A DNA stretch of 64,000 nt from Micromonospora alfalfae (GCF_022230925.1 NZ_JAKKFH010000061.1:116825-180824), one strand, 5' to 3'; counted from the stretch's first letter, positions 8,472-17,132 are shown. The notes: generated by a model from the letters alone, not told the origin. Numbers and translations are program-made.

Positions 8472-9496
8472 CCCGACCCCGGGTGAGCGCCGTCATGCTC
8501 GCCTACGGCCCGGAGCCCTATCTCGTCGACGCCGCCCAGGCGGTGCTGGCCAGCACCGACGTCGAGATCGACCTCATCGTCGTCGACAACGGCTGCACCG
8601 GGGACGGCATCGACATCGTCAAGGGCCTCCCCGGGGTACGGGTGATCCGACCGGAGGAGAACACCGGTTACTCCGGTGGCTGCCGGGTGGGCGCGGCCGA
8701 AGCCACCGGCGACTGGCTCGCGTTCGTCAACTCCGATGCCGTCGTCGCACCCGATGCCCTGGCCAAGACCACCGCCGTAGCCGCCGAAGCGGGCATCGGC
8801 GCGGCCATGGCGTCCATCCGGTTGGCCGACACCCCCGAGCTGATCAACACCAGCGGTAACCCGCTGCACTTCACCGGCCTCTCCTGGGCCGGCGGCAACG
8901 GCGAACCGGCCAGCAACCACGCCGAGCGGCGGGCCGTACCCTCCCTCAGCGGCTGCTGCTTCGTTATCAGCCGGAAGCTCTGGCGCGAACTCGACGGCTT
9001 CGCCGCCGAGTACTTCGCGTACCACGAGGACACCGAACTCAGCCTGCGACTGTGGCAGCGTGGACTGCGACTGGAGTACGTGCCGGACGCCGTCGTGCGT
9101 CACCACTACGAGTTCTCCCGCAACGCCCTGAAGCTCTACCTGGTCGAGCGGAACCGACTGGTCACCCTGCTCACCGCCTACGAGGCGCGGACACTCGTGG
9201 TGCTCGCCCCGGCTCTGCTGCTCACCGAGGCCGCAATGCTCACCGCCGCGGTCGTCGGCGGCTGGTCCCGGCAGAAGCTGCAGGGCTGGGGCTGGTTGTG
9301 GCGCAACCGCGACTGGGTTCGCGGCCGTCGACGCCAGCTACAGGCTGAACGCCGGGTGCCAGACGGGGTCATCGCGAAGCTGATGACCGGTCGGGTCACG
9401 CCCTCCGGTGTGCCGACCACACCCGGCCTGGGCGCGTTCAACGCCGTCGCCGGCGGTTACTGGGCCCTGGCCCGGCCCCTGCTGCGCCGAGGATGA
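8468..9496 (+). CDS. Family 2 glycosyltransferase, rhamnosyltransferase-like
   Basis: A 342-residue GT2 protein of the WbbL/rhamnosyltransferase kind. It contains VSAVMLAYGPEPYLVDAAQ, LIVVDNGCTGDG, NTGYSGGCRVGAAEATGDW, FVNSDAVVAPDAL (acidic donor-site motif) and AYHEDTELSLRLW, the ED-type catalytic base motif. A hydrophobic stretch near residues 235-262 could associate with the membrane. The ATG overlaps the flippase stop as ATGA, and the gene ends the operon just before a strong hairpin. Use of the dTDP-rhamnose made by the neighbouring enzymes is a reasonable inference. Confidence 0.88.
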   Translation: MTRPRVSAVMLAYGPEPYLVDAAQAVLASTDVEIDLIVVDNGCTGDGIDIVKGLPGVRVIRPEENTGYSGGCRVGAAEATGDWLAFVNSDAVVAPDALAKTTAVAAEAGIGAAMASIRLADTPELINTSGNPLHFTGLSWAGGNGEPASNHAERRAVPSLSGCCFVISRKLWRELDGFAAEYFAYHEDTELSLRLWQRGLRLEYVPDAVVRHHYEFSRNALKLYLVERNRLVTLLTAYEARTLVVLAPALLLTEAAMLTAAVVGGWSRQKLQGWGWLWRNRDWVRGRRRQLQAERRVPDGVIAKLMTGRVTPSGVPTTPGLGAFNAVAGGYWALARPLLRRG

Positions 9497-9497
9497 C

Positions 9498-9534
9498 CGC
9501 TGGTGCCGGCCCCTGCTCGGGGCCGGCACCAGCG
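9498..9534. terminator. Bidirectional hairpin terminator
   Basis: A perfect 16-bp stem (9498-9513 with 9519-9534) and a TGCTC loop lie exactly between the convergent last gene of the rml operon and prcA. There is no T-tract, which is usual for actinomycete hairpins. Confidence 0.8.
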
Positions 9535-9543
9535 GGCGAAACC

Positions 9544-10383
9544 TTAGCGCTCGCCGCCCTCTGCGGGCCGGTCCTCCAGGTCCGCGGAACCAGCCGAGGA
9601 CGTCGGCTTGTGCCCCTCAGTGGTCGGCACGACCGGCTCGGCGGGACCGCCCGCCGCATCCGCCGCCTGCCCCTCGGCCGGCGCATCCCCGTCCAGCAGA
9701 GCAGTCAGCGCGGCACCGGTGATCCGCCGGAACGTCCGTCCGATCCGCTGACGGTCCAGGACCGCCACCTCGAGCTGGTTCGCGGCGATCGTCCGGGCGG
9801 CACCGCCCTCACCACCGACGGTGCTCAACGCCTGCACCGCCACCCTGACCGCCTCGGCCAGGGACATGTCCGCCCGATGCTGCGACTTCAACACACCGGT
9901 GATCGCCTCGGCCTGACCACCCATGGCCATCCGCCCCGGCTCGTCGTTCACCGAACCGTCATAGGTCAGCCGGTACAGCTCGTCCGCCTCGGGGGTGGCA
10001 CCGACCTCCGCCACGCAGATCTCCACCTCGAACGGCTTCGACTGCTCGGTGAAGATGGCACCCAGGGTCTGCGCGAACGCGTTGGCCAGGGCCCGGCCAG
10101 TGACGTCACGCCGGTCGTAGCTGAGCCCGTTCAGGTCGGCCATCCGGACTCCGGCACGGCGCAGGTTCTCGAACTCGTTGTACCGGCCGACGGCGGCGAA
10201 CCCGATCCGGTCGTAGATCTCGCTGACCTTGTGCAGGGCGCTGGAAAGGTTCTCCGCGACGAAGAGGACCCCGCCGGAGTAGCTGAGGACCACCGCGCTG
10301 CGACCCCGAGCGATGCCCTTGCGGGCCAACTCGGAGCGGTCGCGCATGATCTGTTCGGGAGAGGCGTAGAACTGCATGGCCAC
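9544..10383 (-). CDS. prcA: Proteasome subunit alpha PrcA
   Basis: Forms the outer heptameric rings of the 20S proteasome and gates substrate entry. The 279-residue protein begins VAMQFYASPEQIMRDRSELARKG, the typical actinobacterial PrcA N-terminus, and continues with ARGRSAVVLSYSGGVLFVAEN and the alpha-subunit fold. The C-terminal 45 residues are a low-complexity Glu/Ala/Pro tail. The GTG at 10383 is chosen because a TAAGGAG ribosome binding site lies 10 nt before it. It follows prcB after 58 bp in the same direction and ends at the hairpin shared with the rml operon. Confidence 0.97.
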   Translation of the reverse strand: MAMQFYASPEQIMRDRSELARKGIARGRSAVVLSYSGGVLFVAENLSSALHKVSEIYDRIGFAAVGRYNEFENLRRAGVRMADLNGLSYDRRDVTGRALANAFAQTLGAIFTEQSKPFEVEICVAEVGATPEADELYRLTYDGSVNDEPGRMAMGGQAEAITGVLKSQHRADMSLAEAVRVAVQALSTVGGEGGAARTIAANQLEVAVLDRQRIGRTFRRITGAALTALLDGDAPAEGQAADAAGGPAEPVVPTTEGHKPTSSAGSADLEDRPAEGGER

Positions 10384-10441
10384 GTCGGCGGTTCTCCTTA
10401 CGGCGCTGTGCTGACGACTGCTGACTGGTGAGGTGCGGGTC

Positions 10442-11281
10442 TCAACCGCCCGGGTTCTCCATCCGGCCGGCAACCACACCCTCGGCGATAGCCGCCGTCT
10501 CGGTGTCGGTCAGCCGGCGGGTGCCCTCGGCGGTCGCGGTCATCACCACGGGATAGATCCGGCGGGTCAGATCCGGCCCACCGGTCGCGGTGTCGTCGTC
10601 GGCGGCGTCGTACAGCGCCTCGACCGCCAGCCGCGTCGCGTCGTCGACGGACAACCCGGCCCGGAACCGCTTCTTCAACGCTGACTTCGCGAACAGCGAC
10701 CCGGACCCGATCGCGTCGTAGCCGGTCTCCTCGTACGGGCCACCGGTCACGTCGAAGCTGAAGATCCGACCGGCGCGCGCCGGGTCGGCGGCGGCCAGGT
10801 CGAACCCGGCGAAGAGCGGCACCACTGCCAACCCCTGCATGGCCGCCCCCAGGTTGCCCCGGATCATCGAGGCCAACCGGTTGGCCTTACCGTCCAACGA
10901 GAGCATCGCGCCCTCGATCTTTTCGTAGTGCTCCAGCTCCACCTGGAACAGTCGCATCAGCTCGATGCCGATACCGGCGGTGCCCGCGATGCCGACCAGC
11001 GAGTAGGCGTCGGCGGGGTGCACCTTCTCGATGTCGCGCTGAGCGATCAGGTTGCCCATGGTGGCCCGTCGGTCGCCCGCCATCACCACACCCTCGGCGG
11101 CCGCGATGGCCACGATGGTGGTCGCGTGCGGCGCCAGGTCGGCGGCCATGCCCGGCGGCAGCGGTCGCCGACCGGGCAACATCTCGGGGGCCACCCGACT
11201 CAGAAACGTCGTGAAGGAGGACGTCCCCGCGTTGGTGAACACATCTGGAAGACGCCCGGATGGATCAAAGCCCGCTGCCAC
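10442..11281 (-). CDS. prcB: Proteasome subunit beta PrcB
   Basis: Catalytic subunit of the 20S proteasome, an N-terminal-nucleophile threonine protease. The 279-residue precursor has a 53-residue propeptide; processing is predicted before Thr54 in PHATTIVAIAAAEGVV, followed by MAGDRRATMGNLIAQRDIEKV with the conserved Asp and Lys. Later conserved parts are SLVGIAGTAGIGIELMRLF and YDAIGSGSLFAKSALKK. The start is GTG at 11281, inside the 3' end of the endonuclease gene, giving an 82-bp overlap in another frame. Expression is probably coupled to that gene and to pup. Confidence 0.97.
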   Translation of the reverse strand: MAAGFDPSGRLPDVFTNAGTSSFTTFLSRVAPEMLPGRRPLPPGMAADLAPHATTIVAIAAAEGVVMAGDRRATMGNLIAQRDIEKVHPADAYSLVGIAGTAGIGIELMRLFQVELEHYEKIEGAMLSLDGKANRLASMIRGNLGAAMQGLAVVPLFAGFDLAAADPARAGRIFSFDVTGGPYEETGYDAIGSGSLFAKSALKKRFRAGLSVDDATRLAVEALYDAADDDTATGGPDLTRRIYPVVMTATAEGTRRLTDTETAAIAEGVVAGRMENPGG

Positions 11282-11721
11282 GTGGTTCCTCTCAGGTACG
11301 TGATCGCCCTGGCCAGCCTCATCGGACTGTCACGGAACTGGCCAAGACCACCGTTGCAGTTGAAGCAGAGTATCCCGCGCACCCATCCGGTGCGATGATC
11401 GTGGTCCAGATGTTGCGGGTGGGCGCCGCCACAGATCGCGCAGACCCCGCCCTGCGCAACCAGGAGCTCCTGAAACTCCTTCTCGCCCACGCCGTACCGC
11501 CGCCGCAGGTGGTACTCGCGGTTGCCACCGTAGAGTCGTTGTTTGGTCTCGCGTGTACGGCCGTTGTGGCACGGCTTGCAGTATGTTCCGTAGCCAGCGC
11601 TGTCCGACCGGTTACGGGGGAACTCGGCCAATGGCTTGGCCGTCCCGCAGTCCACGCAGTACCGCTGTCCTTCCGGAACCTTCCGCGCTTCCCGCACCTC
11701 GCGGCCGTGCTTCTCCTTCAC
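11200..11721 (-). CDS. HNH nuclease, recombination endonuclease VII type
   Basis: A 173-residue protein with two zinc sites: CVDCGTAKPLAEF with YCKPC (Cys22/25/48/51) and CAICGG...HLDHDH...GILCFNCN (Cys94/97/119/122 with His104, Asp106, His107 and His109). The second block is the His-Me finger of T4-endonuclease-VII-like nucleases, which cut branched or mismatched DNA. It lies between pup and prcB and its last 26 codons overlap prcB in another frame. The GTG start at 11721 follows CGGAGAA at a short distance and is the least certain point. A role in DNA cleavage is known for the family; a link to proteasome function is only positional. Confidence 0.88.
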   Translation of the reverse strand: MKEKHGREVREARKVPEGQRYCVDCGTAKPLAEFPRNRSDSAGYGTYCKPCHNGRTRETKQRLYGGNREYHLRRRYGVGEKEFQELLVAQGGVCAICGGAHPQHLDHDHRTGWVRGILCFNCNGGLGQFRDSPMRLARAITYLRGTTWQRALIHPGVFQMCSPTRGRPPSRRF

Positions 11722-11759
11722 TTCTCCGAAGAGAGCCGTGTCTGAATTGCCCTCTTTGT

Positions 11760-11975
11760 CTACTGACCTCCTTTCTGCACGTAGCCCCTCACGAATTCCT
11801 CTGCGTTCTCTTCGAGGACGGAGTCGATCTCGTCGAGGAGGTCGTCGACGTCCTCGGTGATCTCGGCGTGCCGCTCGGCCACCTCGGGGTTGGCCTCCGT
11901 GGTGACGTCCTCGATCTCCTCGCCCTGACGGGACTTGCCGGACTGCGACTGACCGCCGCTGTCATGAGTGGCCAT
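11760..11975 (-). CDS. pup: Prokaryotic ubiquitin-like protein Pup
   Basis: A 71-residue, mostly acidic and disordered tag protein. It begins MATHDSGGQSQS, has the coiled-coil part that binds the Mpa/ARC N-terminus (about residues 38-62, ITEDVDDLLDEIDSVLEENA) and ends in Gly-Gly-Gln, so Dop must deamidate Gln71 before PafA can use it. The internal ATG at 11975 is preferred over an ATG five codons upstream because GGAGGAGACAGCC precedes it and the family starts with MAT. Downstream are the HNH nuclease (38 bp later), prcB and prcA in the same direction. Confidence 0.98.
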   Translation of the reverse strand: MATHDSGGQSQSGKSRQGEEIEDVTTEANPEVAERHAEITEDVDDLLDEIDSVLEENAEEFVRGYVQKGGQ

Positions 11976-12083
11976 GGCTGTCTCCTCCACGATCGTCTGG
12001 GATGAAATCTACCCCGCGCAGGCGACAGAAAGCCCTCACGTCCGCCGTGTTCGGGTCCGGGGCGTTCGATTGCGGCGAAGCGG

Positions 12084-13346
12084 TCAGCTCCGAGGAGCCG
12101 ACGCGTCGGCCGGGGCCGAGGCCGGGACCGGCACCGGGACCCGCTCCGGCTCACGCTGCCCCTCCCCCGACGCCTCCACCGGTGGTGCCCCACGCCGCAG
12201 GCGGGGCGTCCAGTCCTTGAACCGCAGCGCCTGCTTCTCCACCAGATGCCAGGACAGGAACGCCAGGAAGACGGTGCAGACCATGACCACAGCGAAGTAG
12301 CCGACGAAGCCCCAGGCAGCCGCCCCCAGCCAGGCCAGCATCTGCTGCACGACGAAGGAGTAGATGTAGATGCCGTACGAGTAGTCGTTCTTCTGGCCCA
12401 CGCGGTGCAGCAGCCGCGGCAACCGGACCGCGAGGTAGAGGATGGCGTATTCGTAGGCGAGCAACGCCGGGCCGAACAGGTGGCCCTCCAGGGTCTGCCA
12501 GCCGGCCACGACGATGGCGAGCACGCCGAGGACGTCGCTGATGGGCAGCTTGTCGCTGTACAGGTCCGCAACGGCCCCCACCAGGAACATGAAGCCGAAC
12601 CGCAGGAACCAGATCTTGCTGAGCGCGCCGAGCAGCGGCAGCGTACCGACGGAGCCGCTGGTGAAGTACGTCGATCCGCCGAAGCGCAGCGCCTCGTACT
12701 GGTTCCAGAGCAGCAGACCGAAGACGAGAACGGCGGCCGCGAGCACCAGCCAGCGGGCACGGCGCAGCACCGCCACCACGGCCAGCGAAGCCACGATCAG
12801 GTAGCAGAAGATCTCGTAACTGAGCGTCCAGAGTGAGCCGTCGAGGACGCTCTTACGCACCAGGCCGCCGTACGGCGTGTCCCGGAAGACGTCCATGATG
12901 CCCTGCTGGCGGTAGCCGCCCCACCAGTTCGCCTGCAGGAAGTTGACCACGCCGGCCGGGTGCCGCCACAGGCCGTCCAGATTGCCGCGATCGGCGTACC
13001 AGACGATCGGGGCCACCACCAGGCCGATGAACAGCAGACACACCCAGAGGCCCGGCCAGATCCGCAGGGCACGGTGCCACAGGTAGCGGGGCAGACTGGC
13101 CCGCCGGGCGCTGCGGGTGATGAGGAAGCCGGAGATGCCGAAGAAGCCGGCCACTCCCAGGCCGGCCACGTCGACGACCTCGGTCAACGGTCGGGCGTAC
13201 CCGATCACCGCGGTGTGCGCGAGGACCACCGCTACGGCGAAGCAGAGCCGCAGAAAGCCGAAACTGTTGGCACGCCCGGCGTACGCGTTCGACAGCGGTA
13301 CAGCGGTCATCGCACGCAGGCCAACCTGCCGGGCTGAGGGGAGCAT
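12084..13346 (-). CDS. Acyltransferase family 3 membrane protein
   Basis: A 420-residue integral membrane protein of the Acyl_transf_3 family (O-antigen acetylase OafA-like). About ten hydrophobic helices are seen, with the N-terminal FGFLRLCFAVAVVLAHTAVI containing the family's conserved Arg and His, GVAGFFGISGFLITRSARR, and LWTLSYEIFCYLIV. Such enzymes acylate sugars of cell-surface glycans or antibiotics. The C-terminus (about residue 385 on) is a Pro/Glu/Ala-rich cytoplasmic tail. It lies between dop and pup, an unusual place, and could decorate the rhamnose-containing glycan made nearby. The start is uncertain: ATG at 13346 or at 13310. Confidence 0.9.
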   Translation of the reverse strand: MLPSARQVGLRAMTAVPLSNAYAGRANSFGFLRLCFAVAVVLAHTAVIGYARPLTEVVDVAGLGVAGFFGISGFLITRSARRASLPRYLWHRALRIWPGLWVCLLFIGLVVAPIVWYADRGNLDGLWRHPAGVVNFLQANWWGGYRQQGIMDVFRDTPYGGLVRKSVLDGSLWTLSYEIFCYLIVASLAVVAVLRRARWLVLAAAVLVFGLLLWNQYEALRFGGSTYFTSGSVGTLPLLGALSKIWFLRFGFMFLVGAVADLYSDKLPISDVLGVLAIVVAGWQTLEGHLFGPALLAYEYAILYLAVRLPRLLHRVGQKNDYSYGIYIYSFVVQQMLAWLGAAAWGFVGYFAVVMVCTVFLAFLSWHLVEKQALRFKDWTPRLRRGAPPVEASGEGQREPERVPVPVPASAPADASAPRS

Positions 13347-13349
13347 CGC

Positions 13350-13402
13350 ATCACCGTGTGGGTCGACGGATCGGGGGACGGCCTAGCATGCCACACGGTG
13401 AT
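13350..13402. promoter_or_regulatory. 12-bp inverted repeat before the acyltransferase gene
   Basis: ATCACCGTGTGG (13350-13361) and CCACACGGTGAT (13391-13402) are exact reverse complements separated by 29 nt, in the 77-bp gap between dop and the acyltransferase gene. It could be a two-site operator or a weak dop terminator. No regulator is assigned. Confidence 0.55.
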
Positions 13403-13423
13403 TGCCGGTGGAGGCACCGGATC

Positions 13424-14941
13424 TCAGCCCCCGGTCAGTGTCTCCAGCAGGTCCTTGGCGCTGGCGCAGCGGTCGAACAGTGCCCCGACGTGCGCGCGGG
13501 TGCCCCGCTCCGGCTCCATCATCGGGACCCGGACCAACGACTCCCGACCCACGTCGAAGATCACCGAGTCCCAGCTCGCGGCGACCACTTCGGAGGCGTA
13601 CTGGGCGAGACAGCGGCCGCGGAAGTAGGCCCGGGTGTCCTCCGGCGGCTCGGTCATCGCGCTGCGCGTCTCGTCGTCGGTGAGCAGCGTCTTCATCGCC
13701 CCCCGGCTGACCAGGCGGTGGTAGAGGCCCTTCTCCGGCCGGACGTCGGAATATTGCAGGTCGACGAGCTGGAGCTTGTGCGAGCCCCAGCCGAGCTTCT
13801 CCCGCTCCCGGTAGCCCTCCAGCAGCCGCAGCTTGGCCACCCAGTCCAGCTCGTCGGCGCAGAGCATCGGATCCCGGCCGAGCCGGTCCAGGACGCTCTC
13901 CCAGCGGTCGAGCACGTCGATGGTCTGCTCGTCGGCGTCGGTGCCGTACCGGTCGTCGACAAAGGACCGGACCCGCTCCAGGTACGCCCATTGCAGGTCG
14001 AGAGCAGTGAGCCGACGACCGTCGCGCAGTCGCATCCGGTGCGTCAGAGAGGGGTCGTGGCTGACGGCGCGCAGCTCGCTGACCGGGTCGGCGATGCCGA
14101 GGTCGGCGCCGAGGGCCTTCTCCTCGATCATGGTGAGGATCAGCGCGGTGGTGCCGACCTTGAGGTAGGTGGAGATCTCGGAGAGGTTGGCGTCGCCGAT
14201 GATGACGTGCAGCCGGCGGTACTTGTCGGCGTCGGCGTGCGGCTCGTCCCGGGTGTTGATGATCGGCCGCTTGAGGGTGGTCTCCAGCCCCACCTCGACC
14301 TCGAAGAAGTCGGCGCGCTGGGAGATCTGGAAGCCGCTCTGGCCGCCGTCCTGGCCGATGCCGACCCGGCCGGCGCCGCAGACGATCTGCCGGGTGACGA
14401 AGAACGGAGTCAGGTACGCCACGATGTCGGCGAACGGCGTCTGCCGGCGCATCAGGTAGTTCTCGTGGGCGCCGTAGCTGGCGCCCTTGTTGTCGGTGTT
14501 GTTCTTGTAGAGGTGGATCGGCTGGGTGCCCGGGATGGTGGCGGCCCGGCGGGACGCCTCGGCCATCACCCGCTCGCCGGCCTTGTCCCAGCGCACGATG
14601 TCCCTGGGGGTGGTGACCTCGGGGGTGGAGTATTCGGGGTGAGCGTGGTCCACGTAGAGCCGTGCACCGTTGGTGAGTATCACGTTGGCCAGGCCGAGGT
14701 CTTCGTCCGCGAGAGCCTCGGCGGGGTCGTACGCGGCGCCGGAGTAGGTGAAGCCGCGAGCGTCGCGCAGCGGCGACTCCTCCTCGTAGTCCCACCGGGC
14801 CCGGCCGCCCCGGTTGAGTTCCGGGCGTGCCCCGTAGGCGTTGACCACCTGCGATGAGGTGACCATCGGGTTGGCTCCGGCCTGCCCGGGCACGGAGATG
14901 CCGTATTCGACCTCGGTGCCCATGATCCGTCTTACGCTCAT
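13424..14941 (-). CDS. dop: Pup deamidase/depupylase Dop
   Basis: Dop converts the C-terminal Gln of Pup to Glu and also removes Pup from substrates. The 505-residue protein is a PafA paralogue with the family's longer N-terminal part. Seen are RRIMGTEVEYGISVPG, ARLYVDHAHPEYSTPE with Asp98 at the position of the catalytic residue, YKNNTDNKGASYGAHENYL and NTRDEPHADADKYRRLHVI. The Dop loop region after about residue 40 is present. The ATG at 14941 (MSVRRIMGTE) is preferred over an upstream extension because it fits the family start and follows GGGTAGG. Acyltransferase and pup lie downstream in the same direction. Confidence 0.97.
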   Translation of the reverse strand: MSVRRIMGTEVEYGISVPGQAGANPMVTSSQVVNAYGARPELNRGGRARWDYEEESPLRDARGFTYSGAAYDPAEALADEDLGLANVILTNGARLYVDHAHPEYSTPEVTTPRDIVRWDKAGERVMAEASRRAATIPGTQPIHLYKNNTDNKGASYGAHENYLMRRQTPFADIVAYLTPFFVTRQIVCGAGRVGIGQDGGQSGFQISQRADFFEVEVGLETTLKRPIINTRDEPHADADKYRRLHVIIGDANLSEISTYLKVGTTALILTMIEEKALGADLGIADPVSELRAVSHDPSLTHRMRLRDGRRLTALDLQWAYLERVRSFVDDRYGTDADEQTIDVLDRWESVLDRLGRDPMLCADELDWVAKLRLLEGYREREKLGWGSHKLQLVDLQYSDVRPEKGLYHRLVSRGAMKTLLTDDETRSAMTEPPEDTRAYFRGRCLAQYASEVVAASWDSVIFDVGRESLVRVPMMEPERGTRAHVGALFDRCASAKDLLETLTGG

Positions 14942-14978
14942 CGACCTACCCGCTTCGCTCGCCCGACCCGGTCCCCCG

Positions 14979-16604
14979 TCAGGTCGAGCGTAGTCCGCCC
15001 TGAGCACCTGCACTCTGCAGGTGAGTGCCGGCGGGCCGGAACAGTTCGCTGGATTCGGTGTCGGAATGCTCAGCGGGCGGCGTCGGCTCGTCGGTGGCGG
15101 CGGGGCGGGTGGTCCAGACGAGCCACCCGAACAGCACCAGGCCGAGGCTGGCGCTCAGCAGCGGAATCACCGAGCCGACCACCGGATGCCAGTCGCCGGC
15201 GAGGGGGTTGAGGCTGCTCAGCCCGATGTTGGCGGGCAGGCCGTTCTGCCAGCGGACCATCGTGTACGCCAGGCAGAAGAGCTGGATCGGCAGCAGGAGC
15301 AGCACGGCGAGTCGGGTGAACGAGCGGGCCCGGGCGACCTCGAAGCCGCGTTGTTCGGCGATCCACGCGGCGTAGAGCAGGACACCGACCAGCATGGGCA
15401 GCATGTAGCGGCCCTGGGTGACGAAGCCGCTCTCGTTGACCAGGGCGATCTGCATCAGGGAGGGGACGGCCACGCCGCCGCCGAGCAGCACGAGCAGTCG
15501 CCACCGGTCGAGCGTGCTGCCCCAGACGACCCCGATGAGCAGCAGCGCTCCGGCGACGAGCTGCCAGATCAGGTACGGCGGGGCGGGCATCCGGGTGTCC
15601 AGCCAGGAGGTGACCCCGACGATCTGGTCGAGGTATCCCCGCCACCGGTCGGCCTCGCGCAGGGCCGCCTGCCCGTAGGTGAGCCGGTCGGCTGAGTAGT
15701 TGCCGAGGTCGGAGGTCTGTTGGCGGACGGACCAGGCGAGCACGGCGAGGGTCGACAGGACGATGCCACCTGCCCAGAGCTGCGCAGCCCGGTCCCGCAG
15801 CAGGCCGAGGAGGTTGCTGCGGCGCAACGGGAAGGCGAACGCGATGAAGGCGGTCGCCAGCCAGAGCGGGCCGGTCTGGCGCAGCACCGCGAGGAGCAGC
15901 GCGCTGATTCCGACGAGGACGATGAGGCCCCGCCGTGGGCCGGGTGGGCCGAGCAACAGGGGGATGACAGCGCTGAAGAAGGCGATGCCGGCGGCGATCT
16001 CCAGGCCGTTCGGGTTGACTGCGCTGGCCATGTGCACGGCCATCGGGGTGGTGACGACGAGCAGGGCGCCCATCATGAGGCCGCGGCGGGAGCGGTTGCG
16101 GATCACGACGTACGCGCAGGCGAGCAGCGCGGCGCAGCACAGGGCGCTGATCATGCGGGCGAGCAGGACGCCGGACCAGCCGGGCCAGAGCACTGTGGGT
16201 GCGCCGACGAGGGCGTAGTAGGCGGGGAAGTAACGACCGGCCCCGGTGCCGGCACGGGTCGGTGTGTCGTCGCTGCCGGGGGGCTGGGCGCAGGCCGCCG
16301 AGACTTCCTTCTTGAACTGCCAGCACTGCTCGCGGACGAGACCGCCGGGGACTGTCTGGAAGGCGCCGGTGCCCTTCTTCGCATCGGCGGGAGGGGGCGC
16401 GATCTGCCCGGCGGCGACGCCGGCCGCTCGGACGATGTGCTCGCGCTCGTCCGGGGTGCCGTCGTAGGGGGCGGCCATCGACCAGGCGAAGATGATCAGG
16501 AAGAACGCGGCGAAGGCGAGGGCCCAGTGCCGTCGGCTTGTACTCACGGTGGCTGCCGGGCTTCCGTCGGTGGCCGGCGGCGTCACTCTTCCGGGATCAG
16601 GCAC
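14979..16604 (-). CDS. DUF2142 polytopic membrane protein
   Basis: A 541-residue membrane protein with roughly 11-12 transmembrane helices. The segment MAAPYDGTPDEREHIVRAAG after the first helix is the hallmark of DUF2142, a family related to GT-C glycosyltransferases in which acidic residues of the first extracellular loop are likely catalytic. A large extracellular loop rich in Gly/Pro/Cys (about residues 65-125) follows. The start GTG has GAGGTTGAC upstream. The protein lies upstream of dop in the same direction and diverges from a GtrA gene. A role in moving sugars onto envelope glycans is inferred from the family and from the neighbouring sugar genes. Confidence 0.88.
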   Translation of the reverse strand: MPDPGRVTPPATDGSPAATVSTSRRHWALAFAAFFLIIFAWSMAAPYDGTPDEREHIVRAAGVAAGQIAPPPADAKKGTGAFQTVPGGLVREQCWQFKKEVSAACAQPPGSDDTPTRAGTGAGRYFPAYYALVGAPTVLWPGWSGVLLARMISALCCAALLACAYVVIRNRSRRGLMMGALLVVTTPMAVHMASAVNPNGLEIAAGIAFFSAVIPLLLGPPGPRRGLIVLVGISALLLAVLRQTGPLWLATAFIAFAFPLRRSNLLGLLRDRAAQLWAGGIVLSTLAVLAWSVRQQTSDLGNYSADRLTYGQAALREADRWRGYLDQIVGVTSWLDTRMPAPPYLIWQLVAGALLLIGVVWGSTLDRWRLLVLLGGGVAVPSLMQIALVNESGFVTQGRYMLPMLVGVLLYAAWIAEQRGFEVARARSFTRLAVLLLLPIQLFCLAYTMVRWQNGLPANIGLSSLNPLAGDWHPVVGSVIPLLSASLGLVLFGWLVWTTRPAATDEPTPPAEHSDTESSELFRPAGTHLQSAGAQGGLRST

Positions 16605-16706
16605 GTCAACCTCGCGGCTCGCGCGGGCAGGCCCCGCTGGGTGGATGGACAGACGATAGACTCCCTCGTCGTCCTCACCGCTCCGGGTCCCCCCTTGGAG
16701 AACTCT

Positions 16707-17111
16707 TTGCTGTCACCTGTTGCCGATTCCGTCCGCCACCTGTCCCGACACAGTGCTGTGCGGTTTCTGGTCGTCGGAGGTCTGAGCGTTGCCGTGGACA
16801 CGGGATCACTCTTCGTGTACCACGGAGTTCTCCGGATTGTCCTGCCGGTTGCGGCCGGCATGTCGTTCCTGACCTCGTTCTGGGTCAACTTCGGGCTGAA
16901 CCGGGCGTGGTCGTTCGGCTCGTCCGCCCAGATGGTGCCGCAGGTGGGGCGCTACTTCGCGCTGGTCCTCGCCAACCTGACCGCCAACGTGGTCCTGGTG
17001 TCCGCGTTGACCTGGGCGGGCACGCCGTACCTGCTGGCGAAGCTGCTGGTGACGGCGTCGCTGTCGGCGGCGAACTACGTGGTGTCGAAGCGGTGGATCT
17101 TCGCTGCCTGA
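16707..17111 (+). CDS. GtrA-like membrane protein
   Basis: A 134-residue protein with four transmembrane helices typical of GtrA/DPMS flippase-like proteins: VRFLVVGGLSVAVDTGSLFV, a second helix ending in LTSFWVNFGLNRAWSFGSS (the family's N-x-x-W-x-F signature), YFALVLANLTANVVLVSALT and a last helix ending YVVSKRWIFA. Members assist transfer of lipid-linked sugars. The start is uncertain: TTG at 16707 has GGAGA six bases upstream; no ATG or GTG fits better. It diverges from the DUF2142 gene and is convergent to arc/mpa across a strong hairpin. Confidence 0.8.
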   Translation: MLSPVADSVRHLSRHSAVRFLVVGGLSVAVDTGSLFVYHGVLRIVLPVAAGMSFLTSFWVNFGLNRAWSFGSSAQMVPQVGRYFALVLANLTANVVLVSALTWAGTPYLLAKLLVTASLSAANYVVSKRWIFAA

Positions 17112-17132
17112 CCGACGCTCTCACATACCCGC

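Noticed and set aside
11200..11721. Homing endonuclease or intein inserted in the proteasome operon
   Set aside because: The neighbouring genes are intact and not interrupted, and the protein lacks intein splicing motifs; it is a free-standing HNH gene.
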